Below, piece by piece: positions 56,456 to 64,000 of a stretch of DNA of 64,000 nucleotides. Position numbers and translations under genes: made by a program. This DNA is from Mesorhizobium sp. (GTDB lineage: Bacteria > Pseudomonadota > Alphaproteobacteria > Rhizobiales > Rhizobiaceae): NCBI GenBank assembly GCA_004963905.1, contig SUGL01000002.1, positions 62,001-126,000 of the forward strand, written 5' to 3'. Each line of letters opens with the position of its first letter. The first letter of the stretch is position 1. The notes below the pieces were generated by a model, which was not told where the DNA came from, did no database searches, and saw nothing but the letters and a program-made list of their open reading frames with translations.

Positions 56456-56612
56456 GCCCCCTCTCCGTCCGCTACGCGGACACCTCTCCCCCATTTCATG
56501 GGGGCGAGGAAACGCCAACCGCGGACGTCGCGACCTTGAAAAGCTTGGGTTCCTCGCCCCCGCAAAGCGGGGGAGAGGTGGCTCGGGCGAAGCCCGAGAC
56601 GGAGAGGGGGCC
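56456..56612. repeat. Long palindromic repeat (GGGGGAGAGGTGGCTCGGGC family)
   Basis: CCCCTCTCCGTC at the left and GACGGAGAGGGG at the right are reverse complements. Inner arms CTCCCCC-A-TGGGGGCGAGGAA and TTCCTCGCCCCC-GCGGGGGAG also pair. The element fills the gap between glcE and the DUF559 gene. Same family as 57044-57110. Confidence 0.85.
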
Positions 56613-56613
56613 A

Positions 56614-57129
56614 TCATAGGGCGCTGTCTCCCGTCTTCGTGGCGGCAAAAACAAACCTGAGGTCGGCAGCAACGACATCTTCAGCAAGCCGCCCTTCCAG
56701 CGCTGCGAGGATCGTCTCGCAAACGCTCCTCGTGTTCTTCAAAACATCGAAGCTCCAGAACCGCAGCACCGAGAAGCCTTCGCCACGCATGAACTCGTCG
56801 CGGCGTCTGTCGTATTTGCTTTCAGCATGCTGGCTGCCGTCCAGCTCCACAATCAGCCGTTGTTTTCGACACGCAAAATCTGCGAAGTATGGACCAATGG
56901 GCATTTGGCGAACGAATTTGTATCCGCCCAGCTTTTTGGCTTTCAGCTCGTTCCAGAGCATCGCTTCTGCTTGATTGTCACCATGGCGAAGCTCGCGTGC
57001 ACGAGCGATCTTTTCTGGCGAGCGGCGGCTTGGCTGATAGGCCGCCCCCCTCTCCGTCTCGGGCTTCGCCCGAGCCACCTCTCCCCCGCTTTGCGGGGGC
57101 GAGGAACCCAAGTCCTGAGATCGTCCCAT
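56614..57129 (-). CDS. DUF559-family endonuclease-like protein, N-terminus partly encoded by a repeat
   Basis: 171 residues from an ATG overlapping the glcD stop by one base. Residues 1-25 (MGRSQDLGSSPPQSGG...) are encoded by the palindromic repeat at 57044-57110. The DUF559 core follows: RARELRHGDNQAEAMLWNEL, YKFVRQMPIGPYFADFACRK, LIVELDGSQHAESKYDRRRD with the acidic nuclease-like triad, and FSVLRFWSFDVLKNTRSVCE. It resembles very-short-patch-repair type endonucleases. It interrupts the glcD-glcE order. Whether the repeat-encoded head is translated is uncertain. Confidence 0.75.
   Translation of the reverse strand: MGRSQDLGSSPPQSGGEVARAKPETERGAAYQPSRRSPEKIARARELRHGDNQAEAMLWNELKAKKLGGYKFVRQMPIGPYFADFACRKQRLIVELDGSQHAESKYDRRRDEFMRGEGFSVLRFWSFDVLKNTRSVCETILAALEGRLAEDVVAADLRFVFAATKTGDSAL
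57044..57110. repeat. Palindromic repeat, half copy (GGGGGAGAGGTGGCTCGGGC family)
   Basis: CCCCTCTCCGTCTCGGGCTT-CGCCCGAGCCACCTCTCCCC matches the right half of the element at 56456-56612 in inverted orientation. It lies within the 5' part of the DUF559 reading frame. Together, the two copies form a large inverted pair around that gene. Confidence 0.8.
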
Positions 57130-58625
57130 CAAAACCTCGGAATGTCCGGGAACGCCACCTGCCCGCGATGCACATGCATCCTCCCAAGCTCTGCACACCG
57201 CCGCAGCTGCGGGAAGACCTTGCCGGGGTTGAGCAGATGGTTGGGGTCGAAGGCGCATTTGACCCGCATCTGCTGGTCGAGGTCGATCTGGTTGAACATC
57301 TCCGGCATCAGGTCGCGCTTCTCGACGCCGACGCCATGCTCGCCGGTCAAGACGCCGCCGACCTCGACGCAAAGGCGCAGGATGTCGGCGCCGAAGCTTT
57401 CAGCCTTGTCGAGCTCGCCCGGCACATTGGCGTCGTAGAGGATCAGCGGATGCAGATTGCCGTCGCCGGCGTGGAAGACATTGGCGACGCCGAGCCCGTA
57501 TTTCTCGGAAAGGTCGCGCATGCCGGCGAGCACGCGCGGCAATTCCTTGCGCGGGATGGTGCCGTCCATGCAGTAGTAGTCGGGCGAGATGCGGCCGACC
57601 GCCGGGAAGGCTGCCTTGCGACCGGCCCAAAAACTCAGCCGCTCCTGCTCCGACTGCGAAATACGGCAGGTGGTCGAGCCGTTGCGGTAAGCGATCGCCT
57701 CGACCAGGCCGATCAGATGATCGACCTCGACGCTCGGCCCGTCGAGCTCGACGATAAGCAGCGCCTCGACATCGAGCGGATAGCCGGCATGGACGAAATC
57801 TTCCGCCGCATGGATCGCGGGCCGGTCCATCATCTCCATGCCGCCCGGGATGATGCCGGCGCCGATGATGTCGGCGACACATTGGCCGCCCTCTTCGCTG
57901 GTCGGGAAGCCGATCAACAGCGCGCGCGCCGTCTCCGGTTTCTTCAGGATGCGCACGGTCACCTCGGTGACGACGCCGAGCAGGCCTTCCGAGCCGGTCA
58001 TGACGCCGAGCAGGTCGTAGCCTTCCTGGTCGAGATGGCTGCCGCCAAGCCGCACCACCTCGCCATTCATCAGCACCATCTCGATGCCCAGCACATTGTT
58101 GGCGGTGAGGCCGTATTTCAGGCAGTGCACGCCGCCGGAATTCTCCGCGACGTTGCCGCCGATCGAGCAGGCGATCTGGGAGGATGGATCGGGGGCGTAA
58201 TAAAAGCCCTCCTGCTCGACGGCGGTGGTGATGCCGAGATTGGTGACGCCCGGCTGGGCGACGACGACGCGGTTGGGGTAGTCGATCGCCAGGATGCGGT
58301 TGAAGCGGCTCATCACGAGAAGCACTGCATCCTCGAGCGGCAGCGCGCCGCCCGAAAGCGAGGTGCCGGAGCCGCGCGGCACGACGCGGATGTTACGCTC
58401 GTTGCAGTATTTCAGCACGCGCGACACCTGCGCCACCGTCTCCGGCAACACGACGACCAGCGGCAATTGGCGGTAGGCGGTGAGGCCGTCGCTCTCGAAG
58501 GCGCGCATTTCGTTCGCCGTATCGACGACACCCTCGCCCGGCACGATGATGCGCATGTCGGCGACGATCTCGGCGCGCCGGCGCATCGTCTCGGCATCTG
58601 GCTTGGGCATGGCAAGGCCGGACAT
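57129..58625 (-). CDS. glcD: Glycolate oxidase subunit GlcD
   Basis: 498 residues. FAD-binding loops: VVPRGSGTSLSGGALPLEDA, ACSIGGNVAENSGGVHCLKY and YDLLGVMTGSEGLLGVVTEV; the C-terminus carries GEHGVGVEKRDLMPEMF and FDPNHLLNPGKVFP. It is the catalytic flavin subunit converting glycolate to glyoxylate. The order glcD - DUF559 - glcE - DUF4870 - glcF is on one strand; DUF559 and the repeats separate glcD from glcE by about 700 bases. Confidence 0.96.
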   Translation of the reverse strand: MSGLAMPKPDAETMRRRAEIVADMRIIVPGEGVVDTANEMRAFESDGLTAYRQLPLVVVLPETVAQVSRVLKYCNERNIRVVPRGSGTSLSGGALPLEDAVLLVMSRFNRILAIDYPNRVVVAQPGVTNLGITTAVEQEGFYYAPDPSSQIACSIGGNVAENSGGVHCLKYGLTANNVLGIEMVLMNGEVVRLGGSHLDQEGYDLLGVMTGSEGLLGVVTEVTVRILKKPETARALLIGFPTSEEGGQCVADIIGAGIIPGGMEMMDRPAIHAAEDFVHAGYPLDVEALLIVELDGPSVEVDHLIGLVEAIAYRNGSTTCRISQSEQERLSFWAGRKAAFPAVGRISPDYYCMDGTIPRKELPRVLAGMRDLSEKYGLGVANVFHAGDGNLHPLILYDANVPGELDKAESFGADILRLCVEVGGVLTGEHGVGVEKRDLMPEMFNQIDLDQQMRVKCAFDPNHLLNPGKVFPQLRRCAELGRMHVHRGQVAFPDIPRF

Positions 58626-58757
58626 TAAGCAGCCTCATGAGCTTCACTGGTCAAAATCTTTTACCAGTGAAGCGCGGTTGTTGCAAACCCTGCTTTGGTC
58701 GGGATCGGGCGTCGACCACAGGTATGCGCTTCCGCAGCGGCAATCTGCCGCTGGCGT

Positions 58758-58913
58758 TCTCCCCCCTTGAGGGGGAGATGGCCGCGAAGCGGTCAGAGGG
58801 GGTCGTCTCACGTAGGGCGCCAGCGCCATCTTCCGTCGCGAAACGAGGTTGGCGCTCCACGCGAGGCGACCCCCTCTGTCGCCTCCGGCGACATCTCCCC
58901 CTCAAGGGGGGAG
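58758..58913. repeat. Long palindromic repeat (CCCCCTTGAGGGGGAG family)
   Basis: CCCCCCTTGAGGGGGAGATG and its inverted copy CATCTCCCCCTCAAGGGGGG, with AGAGGGGGTCG/CGACCCCCTCT inner arms, enclose about 60 unique bases. It fills the convergent-strand gap between glcD and the DUF3422 gene and ends 6 bases before the latter's stop. Confidence 0.87.
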
Positions 58914-58918
58914 ATTAC

Positions 58919-60241
58919 TTACTCGCCCGGATGCTTGGCCGGCTCGGAGTGCAGCCGCCGCACGCGGCGCACGCCCCACCAGACGAGCAGGATGGCGACC
59001 GGCACCGAAGCCGCGGTGACGACTTCCGGCGCGAAAGCGTGACCGAAGACCGACGCGCCCTTGGCGACATAGCCGATGAGGCCGACGACATAATAGGAGA
59101 CAGCGGCGACCGAGAGGCCTTCGACGGTCTGCTGCAGGCGCAGCTGCAGCCGGGCGCGGTTGTTCATCGAGGCCAGCAGGTCGCGGTTCTGCTTCTCGAC
59201 CTCGACATCGACCCAGGTGCGCAGCAGCGTGGTGGTGCGGGTGAGTTTTCGCGAAAGATTGGCTTGGCGCTCCTCCACCGAGCGGCAGGTTCGCATGGCC
59301 GGCGCCATGCGCCGCTGCAGGAAGCCCGCCCAGGTGTCGTAGCCCTGCACCGGCTCCTCCTCCAGCGCCCCCAGCCTCTCGGTGACGATGCCGTCATAGG
59401 CGCGGCTGGCGCCGAAACGGTAGAGGCTGGAGGCGGCATCGGCCTCCAGTTCGGCGGCGAGTTCGGTGAGGTCGGCGAGCAGCGTCTGGCTGTCGCGGGT
59501 TTCGGCTACCTTCATTTCCAGCGTCGTCTGCGCCAGCCGGTCCTCGATGCGGCGGGCGCGGCCGGACAATGTCAGCGCCAGCGGCAGGCCAAGCATGGCA
59601 AGCGTCCGGTAGGTCTCGATGTCGATCAGCCGCTGCGACAGCGCGCCGGTGCTGGCAGGCGTCAGGCTGCGATCGAGCACCAGCATGCGGGTCAGCCCAT
59701 CGCCATCCTGGCGGAAGTCGGTGACGATGGCCGCGGCACCGCGCTCGACCAGCGAATAACAAAGGCTGGTCGGGTCGAAATCGGCGATCAGCTTCTCGCT
59801 CGCCTGCGTCCATTTGCGGATCTCGAGCCGGATGCCGGAGATCACCGTTCCCGGCGGCGAGAAGCCGTTGCCGAAGGGCGAATCCTCCTGGCCCCGGCCG
59901 TTTTCGGCCAGCGGCCCCTCCCAAAGGTAAGTCGAAAATTCCGTGTGCCGTTCCCAGCGCAAGGTGCCCTTGCCCCACTTCATGGCGTGATGGCGGGCGT
60001 AACGCTCAGGCGCGGCGATGCCGAGGCGACGCGACAATTCGGACAGCACGGCATGATCGACGGCCGCGCCGCCCTCGGTCATGAAGGACAGCTGGACAAG
60101 CACGCGCAGCTTCTCGATCAGCGGATGCGGGCGGGCATGGACCTCGCCCAGCGCGCCGGGGCGTCCCTCATATGCCGGAAAGCCCATGACGCTGCCCTGG
60201 GCGCGCGGCTGGAATTCGAGGTTGGACGTCTCGTCCGACAC
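58919..60241 (-). CDS. DUF3422 family membrane protein
   Basis: 440 residues from a GTG at 60241 with AGGGGG upstream. Cytosolic N-terminus with GEVHARPHPLIEKLRVL and WERHTEFSTYLWEG, both typical of DUF3422. A long central region resembles a coiled coil, and two membrane segments come at the end (LSVAAVSYYVVGLIGYVAKG, VVTAASVPVAILLVWWGVRR). It resembles membrane proteins with CorA-like topology, but no transport motif is seen. Function unknown. Divergent from the FadR-type regulator. Confidence 0.88.
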   Translation of the reverse strand: MSDETSNLEFQPRAQGSVMGFPAYEGRPGALGEVHARPHPLIEKLRVLVQLSFMTEGGAAVDHAVLSELSRRLGIAAPERYARHHAMKWGKGTLRWERHTEFSTYLWEGPLAENGRGQEDSPFGNGFSPPGTVISGIRLEIRKWTQASEKLIADFDPTSLCYSLVERGAAAIVTDFRQDGDGLTRMLVLDRSLTPASTGALSQRLIDIETYRTLAMLGLPLALTLSGRARRIEDRLAQTTLEMKVAETRDSQTLLADLTELAAELEADAASSLYRFGASRAYDGIVTERLGALEEEPVQGYDTWAGFLQRRMAPAMRTCRSVEERQANLSRKLTRTTTLLRTWVDVEVEKQNRDLLASMNNRARLQLRLQQTVEGLSVAAVSYYVVGLIGYVAKGASVFGHAFAPEVVTAASVPVAILLVWWGVRRVRRLHSEPAKHPGE

Positions 60242-60450
60242 GGTTGGCCCCCTGGTTTCGACCCTTCGTGCAATCGGGTTGTCTTGCGGCAATCGGTAAG
60301 GCACGTAAACAGCAAATTTGAGCGGCCGTCGATGCAAACGGCGCGGCGCCAGAACCGACCGGATCCGGTGAATTGGATAAATAATTTGACCAGTTGGCGA
60401 CAGAGGCTTTAATCTGCGCGACATCCATCCCGTTCCCAGGCGCCCCTCCG

Positions 60451-61254
60451 TTGAGCGATATCTTCTCCAGGATCGAGCATTCGCGTACCGCCGACGAGGT
60501 GGTGCAGCAGATCGAGAGCCTGATCCTCGAAGGCGTGCTGCGCACCGGCGACCGGCTGCCGGGCGAGCGCGAGCTGGCGCGGCAGTTCGACGTGTCGCGA
60601 CCGATCCTGCGCGATGCGCTGAAGGCGCTGGAGGCGCGCGGGCTGCTGACCACCAGGCCGGGCGGCGGCACGCATGTCGCCGACGTCATCGGCCAGCTTT
60701 TCACCAAGCCGGTGACCGATCTGATCTCGATGCACCGCAAGGCGGTGACCGACTATCTGGAATACCGGCGCGAGATCGAGGCGATCGCGGCCGAATACGC
60801 GGCGCGGCGCGCGACGCCCGAGGACCTTGCTCTGCTCGACCGCATCATGGCGCGCATGGACGAGGCGCACCGGACCGGCGACTTCGACGACGAGGCGGAG
60901 ATCGACGTCGAGTTCCATCACGCGGTCTGCGAATGCGCGCACAACATCATCCTCCTGCACACGTTGCGCTCCTGCTACCGGCTGCTCTCCGATGGCGTGT
61001 TCCAGAACCGGCTTCTGGTGTTCACCGTGCCCGGCGCGCGCGAGGCGCTGCTCGGGCAGCACCGGGCAATCCACGCCGCGATCAAGGCGGCGGACCCGAT
61101 CGCGGCGCGCAAGGCGGCGATGGACCACATCACCTATGTCGAGCGCTCCATGGCGGAAGCCGAGCGCAGCGGCGACTGGCAGCGCGTCTCGCGGCTGAGG
61201 CTGAGACAACGCTCGGAAGCCGGCGATATCGAACCCACACGCAAACGCTCCTAA
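60451..61254 (+). CDS. GntR/FadR-family transcriptional regulator
   Basis: 267 residues from a TTG at 60451 (LSDIFSRIEHSRTADEVVQQ); an earlier TTG at 60394 is possible. N-terminal winged helix: LPGERELARQFDVSRPILRD and ALKALEARGLLTTRPGGGTH. The all-helical FCD domain follows, with Asp/His metal-site residues in DVEFHHAVCECAHN and the His of LLGQHRAIHAAI. This is the LldR/GlcC type that senses 2-hydroxy acids. It precedes the lldD-like gene by 23 bases and may control it and the nearby glycolate genes; that is inference. Confidence 0.9.
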   Translation: MSDIFSRIEHSRTADEVVQQIESLILEGVLRTGDRLPGERELARQFDVSRPILRDALKALEARGLLTTRPGGGTHVADVIGQLFTKPVTDLISMHRKAVTDYLEYRREIEAIAAEYAARRATPEDLALLDRIMARMDEAHRTGDFDDEAEIDVEFHHAVCECAHNIILLHTLRSCYRLLSDGVFQNRLLVFTVPGAREALLGQHRAIHAAIKAADPIAARKAAMDHITYVERSMAEAERSGDWQRVSRLRLRQRSEAGDIEPTRKRS

Positions 61255-61277
61255 GCATCGATCAAGCGGGGACCACC

Positions 61278-62414
61278 ATGAGCGACATCCTGACCATCGC
61301 CGACCTCAAGGACATGGCGCGCCGCAAGGTGCCGAAGATGTTCTTCGACTATGCCGATTCCGGCGCCTGGACCGAGAGCACCTACCGCGCCAACGAAGAG
61401 GATTTCCAAAAGATCAAGTTCCGCCAGCGCGTGCTGGTCGACATGAGCAACCGTTCGCTGGAATCGACCATGATCGGCCAGAAGGTGGCGATGCCGGTGG
61501 CGCTGGCGCCGACCGGGCTGACCGGCATGCAGCATGCCGACGGCGAGATGCTGGCGGCGCAGGCGGCGGAAGAGTTCGGCGTGCCGTTCACGCTGTCGAC
61601 CATGAGCATCTGCTCGATCGAGGATGTCGCCTCGGTGACCAAGAAGCCGTTCTGGTTCCAGCTTTACGTGCTGCGCGACAAGGATTTCGTGCTCAACCTG
61701 ATCGATCGCGCCAAGGCGGCGAAGTGCTCGGCGCTGGTGCTGACACTCGACCTGCAGATCCTCGGCCAGCGCCACAAGGACATCCGCAACGGGCTTTCGG
61801 CGCCGCCGAAAATGACGCTCGCCAACATCATCGACCTGGCCATCAAGCCACGCTGGTGCCTGGGGATCGCCGGCACGCCGCGCCGCACCTTCCGCAACAT
61901 CGTCGGCCACGCCAAGGGCGTCGGCGATGTCTCTTCGCTGTCGTCCTGGACGACGGAGCAGTTCGACCCGCATCTGTCGTGGAAGGACGTAGCCTGGATC
62001 AAGGAGCGCTGGGGCGGCAAGCTTATCCTGAAGGGCATCCTCGACAAGGAGGACGCGCTGATGGCCGCAGATACCGGAGCGGACGCGATCGTGGTCTCCA
62101 ACCATGGCGGCCGGCAGCTCGACGGCGCCGCGTCGTCGATCTCGGTGCTTGAAGAAATCGCCGATGCCGTCGGCGACCGGATCGAGGTGCATATGGATGG
62201 CGGCATCCGCTCGGGCCAGGACGTGCTCAAGGCGCTCTGCCTCGGCGCCAAGGGCACCTATATCGGCCGGCCGTTCCTCTACGGGCTCGGCGCGATGGGC
62301 AAGGCTGGCGTCACCAAGGCGCTGGAGATCATCCGCAAGGAGATGGACATCACGCTGGCGCTGTGTGGTAAGCGTTTGGTAACCGACATGGGCAAGGACC
62401 AGCTGCGGCGCTAG
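61278..62414 (+). CDS. lldD: FMN-dependent L-lactate/2-hydroxyacid dehydrogenase
   Basis: 378 residues from the ATG at 61278 (GGGGA upstream). TIM-barrel FMN enzyme: FFDYADSGAWTESTYRANEE, MPVALAPTGLTGMQHADGEM, FWFQLYVLRDKDF, LTLDLQILGQRHKDIRNG, VVSNHGGRQLDGAASSISVL with the catalytic His/Arg, and VHMDGGIRSGQDVLKAL. It oxidises L-lactate or another 2-hydroxy acid to the keto acid, feeding electrons to the membrane. Glycolate oxidase would be its functional neighbour. Confidence 0.9.
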   Translation: MSDILTIADLKDMARRKVPKMFFDYADSGAWTESTYRANEEDFQKIKFRQRVLVDMSNRSLESTMIGQKVAMPVALAPTGLTGMQHADGEMLAAQAAEEFGVPFTLSTMSICSIEDVASVTKKPFWFQLYVLRDKDFVLNLIDRAKAAKCSALVLTLDLQILGQRHKDIRNGLSAPPKMTLANIIDLAIKPRWCLGIAGTPRRTFRNIVGHAKGVGDVSSLSSWTTEQFDPHLSWKDVAWIKERWGGKLILKGILDKEDALMAADTGADAIVVSNHGGRQLDGAASSISVLEEIADAVGDRIEVHMDGGIRSGQDVLKALCLGAKGTYIGRPFLYGLGAMGKAGVTKALEIIRKEMDITLALCGKRLVTDMGKDQLRR

Positions 62415-62448
62415 GCCTTGTTCACCGATCCGCCCTAGTTTCCCGTGA

Positions 62449-63246
62449 ATGAACGACACGGGAAAGATGTACGCATTGACTGAGACCGGCATTCATTTTC
62501 TCGATGCGCGCGGGCCGGACGGCATGCGGCTCTATGCGATCGGCGACGTGCATGGCCGTCACGACCTGCTCGCCGCCATGCACCACCGGATCGAGACCGA
62601 GCTGGAACGCGCGGCGGCGTCCGACTGGCGCATCATCCATCTCGGCGACTATACGGACCGGGGCCCGGACTCCAAAAGCGTCATCGATTTCCTGATCGCG
62701 GCACGAGAACGCGATCCGCGCAACCTGATGCTCGCCGGCAATCACGACATCGGCTTCCTCGATTTTCTCGACCGCCCGGACCCGGACGGGCTGTTCATGC
62801 GCTATGGCGGCGTCCAGACCGCGGCGTCGTACGGGGTCAAGCTCTCGACCGGCAGCAGCTGGTTCGGCAGGCCGGATGAGGCACTGGCGCACGGACACGC
62901 AGCCTTGGTCGAAGCGGTGCCGCAAGCCCATGTCGACTTCCTGCGCTCGCTGTCCTTTTCAGTGACCTTCGGCGACTTCTTCTTCTGTCACGCCGGCATC
63001 AGGCCCGGCATCCCGCTCGAAAGCCAGAGTCCGCAGGACCTGATCTGGATCCGCGACGCCTTCCACGACCACCCCGGCCTCTATCCGAAGGTGATCGTGC
63101 ACGGGCACACACCGGTCCCCGAGGCAGAGGTGATGGCCAACCGCGTCAATGTCGACACCCTCGCCTGGCAATCGGGAACGCTGAGCGCGTTCGCCGTCGA
63201 CGGCGCCGAAAAGCGTGTCCTGGCGGTCGAGGGAAAGGTGGTCTAG
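62449..63246 (+). CDS. PPP-type metallophosphoesterase (serine/threonine phosphatase-like)
   Basis: 265 residues (the ATG at 62467 is another possible start). All dinuclear metal motifs of the PPP family are present: YAIGDVHGRHDLL, HLGDYTDRGPDSKSVIDFL, MLAGNHDIGF, FFCHAGIRPG and VIVHGHTPVPE. This bacterial subtype includes PrpA/ApaH-like enzymes; it may dephosphorylate proteins or small molecules. The stop codon lies in a hairpin that can terminate transcription. Confidence 0.9.
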   Translation: MNDTGKMYALTETGIHFLDARGPDGMRLYAIGDVHGRHDLLAAMHHRIETELERAAASDWRIIHLGDYTDRGPDSKSVIDFLIAARERDPRNLMLAGNHDIGFLDFLDRPDPDGLFMRYGGVQTAASYGVKLSTGSSWFGRPDEALAHGHAALVEAVPQAHVDFLRSLSFSVTFGDFFFCHAGIRPGIPLESQSPQDLIWIRDAFHDHPGLYPKVIVHGHTPVPEAEVMANRVNVDTLAWQSGTLSAFAVDGAEKRVLAVEGKVV

Positions 63247-63284
63247 AGCGGTTCACCGTTTCACGGAAACGGCAAACCGCTCTA
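63244..63284 (+). terminator. Inverted repeat/terminator overlapping the phosphatase stop
   Basis: TAGAGCGGTT pairs with AACCGCTCTA, and CCGTTTC with GAAACGG inside it, giving a long stem around ACG. T-rich DNA (ATCTTTCTTGTTT) follows. This sequence type is also a known dispersed repeat in such genomes, so both roles are possible. Confidence 0.75.
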
Positions 63285-63299
63285 TCTTTCTTGTTTGAC

Positions 63300-63343
63300 G
63301 CAATTCCGGACGGAAAACCGCTGCACACTTTTCCTGGAATTGC
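63300..63343. repeat. Short palindromic repeat, AAAACCGC-GCACACTTTT core family
   Basis: Arms GCAATTCCGG and CCTGGAATTGC, core GGAAAACCGCTGCACACTTTTCC (split for length: GGAAAACCGC and TGCACACTTTTCC). The core matches 52308-52352 and 63838-63882, while the arms differ. Confidence 0.72.
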
Positions 63344-63398
63344 TTTAGCATGATCCCGACTGCGGGATCGGCTTTCCGCCTCTGGGAGGGATCAGGCT

Positions 63399-63560
63399 TT
63401 AGCGAAGCGCGGCGGTGACGCCGTAGCCGTCGACGGCCTGATGATTGTTGGCCGCGTCGGCGGAATAAATGCCGAGGCCGCACACGACGATGGCAGACAG
63501 CATGACAAAGGACAAAAGCGCTGCTTTCACGGACGTCATCTCTGGTTGAGCTTTCTGCAT
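63399..63560 (-). CDS. 53-residue secreted or membrane-anchored small protein
   Basis: The frame begins at the ATG at 63560 or the ATG at 63539. A hydrophobic stretch, ALLSFVMLSAIVVCGLGIYS, is followed by ADAANNHQAVDGYGVTAALR. It looks like a small exported peptide or a single-pass protein. Not long enough for family assignment. Similar short proteins with a signal-like start are common in Hyphomicrobiales. Confidence 0.45.
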   Translation of the reverse strand: MQKAQPEMTSVKAALLSFVMLSAIVVCGLGIYSADAANNHQAVDGYGVTAALR

Positions 63561-63837
63561 CTGTGCACGAGGCGGTTACCAATGCGTTGAAACGATAAAA
63601 TGCGTCTCAATGTTTCGACGATTTCGCGCTTCTAGGCAGATTCTGTATCGCCGGTGTGTCGCATCGATCACACAGAAGGTTCATCGCGGTTGCACAGGCG
63701 ATACAGGGCGCGCGCTTTCTAGGATGGCGGGCGAGCACAAGCCAAGGACGAAGCAGGTTTTCCCCAGGCGGAACCGCCGTCGCGTGCCAATTATGTCACG
63801 CTTGGCGCGGCGGTCGGCGAGATAACTCAAGCGCGTC

Positions 63838-63882
63838 GCGTGTCGTTTTCCCAAAACCGCTGCGCACTTTGGGCGACACGCG
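63838..63882. repeat. Short palindromic repeat, AAAACCGC-GCGCACTTT core family
   Basis: Arms GCGTGTCG and CGACACGC around CCCAAAA and TTTGGG with the core CCGCTGCGCAC. It ends directly at the stop codon of the next gene. The rest of 63561-63837 shows no supported gene. Confidence 0.7.
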
Positions 63883-64000
63883 TTAGATCGTCGCCACCCA
63901 GGCGCGGGCGATGGCGAGCCCCGCGGCGTCGGCATCAGGCCCGTTGCGGGCCATTTCGTCGTCGAGCTTGCCGGCCCAATCGGGATGACGCTCGGCGATC
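63883..64000 (-). CDS. Hypothetical protein, C-terminal fragment (cut by window edge)
   Basis: The last 38 codons of a minus-strand gene are inside the window, ending with DADAAGLAIARAWVATI and TAA. It reads as coding (typical codon bias, no stops), with a helical amphipathic C-terminus. The family cannot be identified from this piece. Confidence 0.5.
   Translation of the reverse strand, partial: IAERHPDWAGKLDDEMARNGPDADAAGLAIARAWVATI

Overview
The window is high-GC alphaproteobacterial DNA, most likely from a Mesorhizobium-like member of the Hyphomicrobiales. The evidence is the hisS-hisZ-hisG, glcD/glcE/glcF, DUF3422, lldD and katG/oxyR gene set, and the abundant long palindromic intergenic repeats. 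No tRNA, rRNA or CRISPR array was seen. All statements come from reading the sequence; no database search was run.

Left part (1 to about 33.2 kb): accessory, compositionally mixed DNA. It begins with two glycosyltransferases (the first cut by the window edge). A sulfatase locus follows: arylsulfatase, its formylglycine-generating enzyme, an alpha/beta-hydrolase lipoprotein, an outer-membrane barrel and an AraC regulator with duplicated palindromic upstream DNA. Next come a large MscS channel, a DUF5939-type class III cyclase, a truncated P-type ATPase and an ABC membrane domain without an ATPase.

A tight four-gene operon (15.8-21.1 kb) encodes a coiled-coil protein, a membrane protein with a roadblock/longin-like cytosolic domain, four tandem repeats and a C-terminal OmpA domain, a Ras-like small GTPase, and a class III nucleotide cyclase. 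It reads as a complete envelope-to-cyclic-nucleotide signalling device.

A second unusual cluster (22.2-28.4 kb) has two converging operons. One holds a small unknown protein, a PfkB kinase fused to a nucleoside 2-deoxyribosyltransferase, a QueC-like enzyme and an HhH-GPD DNA glycosylase. The other holds a PEP-synthase-like ATP-grasp protein, a 52-residue helical protein and a dGTPase. The content suggests nucleobase-based antiphage defence; I saw no CD-NTase. Degraded DNA follows (YggS-like gene, dapA remnant), then an AlpA regulator and a P4-type tyrosine integrase next to the 3' end of guaA, a common island integration position. The left island border was not found and may lie outside the window.

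Right part (33.5-64 kb): a conventional chromosomal backbone. It contains guaA, mtnN, a thioesterase, an RsmB-type methyltransferase, aqpZ, katG/oxyR, a Ca2+/H+ antiporter, a poly-gamma-glutamate hydrolase-like protein, an acyl-CoA synthetase, the histidine genes, tag, an L,D-transpeptidase, a FolD paralogue with altered catalytic residues, a glycolate oxidase cluster interrupted by small genes, DUF3422, a FadR-type regulator with an lldD-like dehydrogenase, and a PPP-type phosphatase. Palindromic repeats of several families fill many of the gaps.
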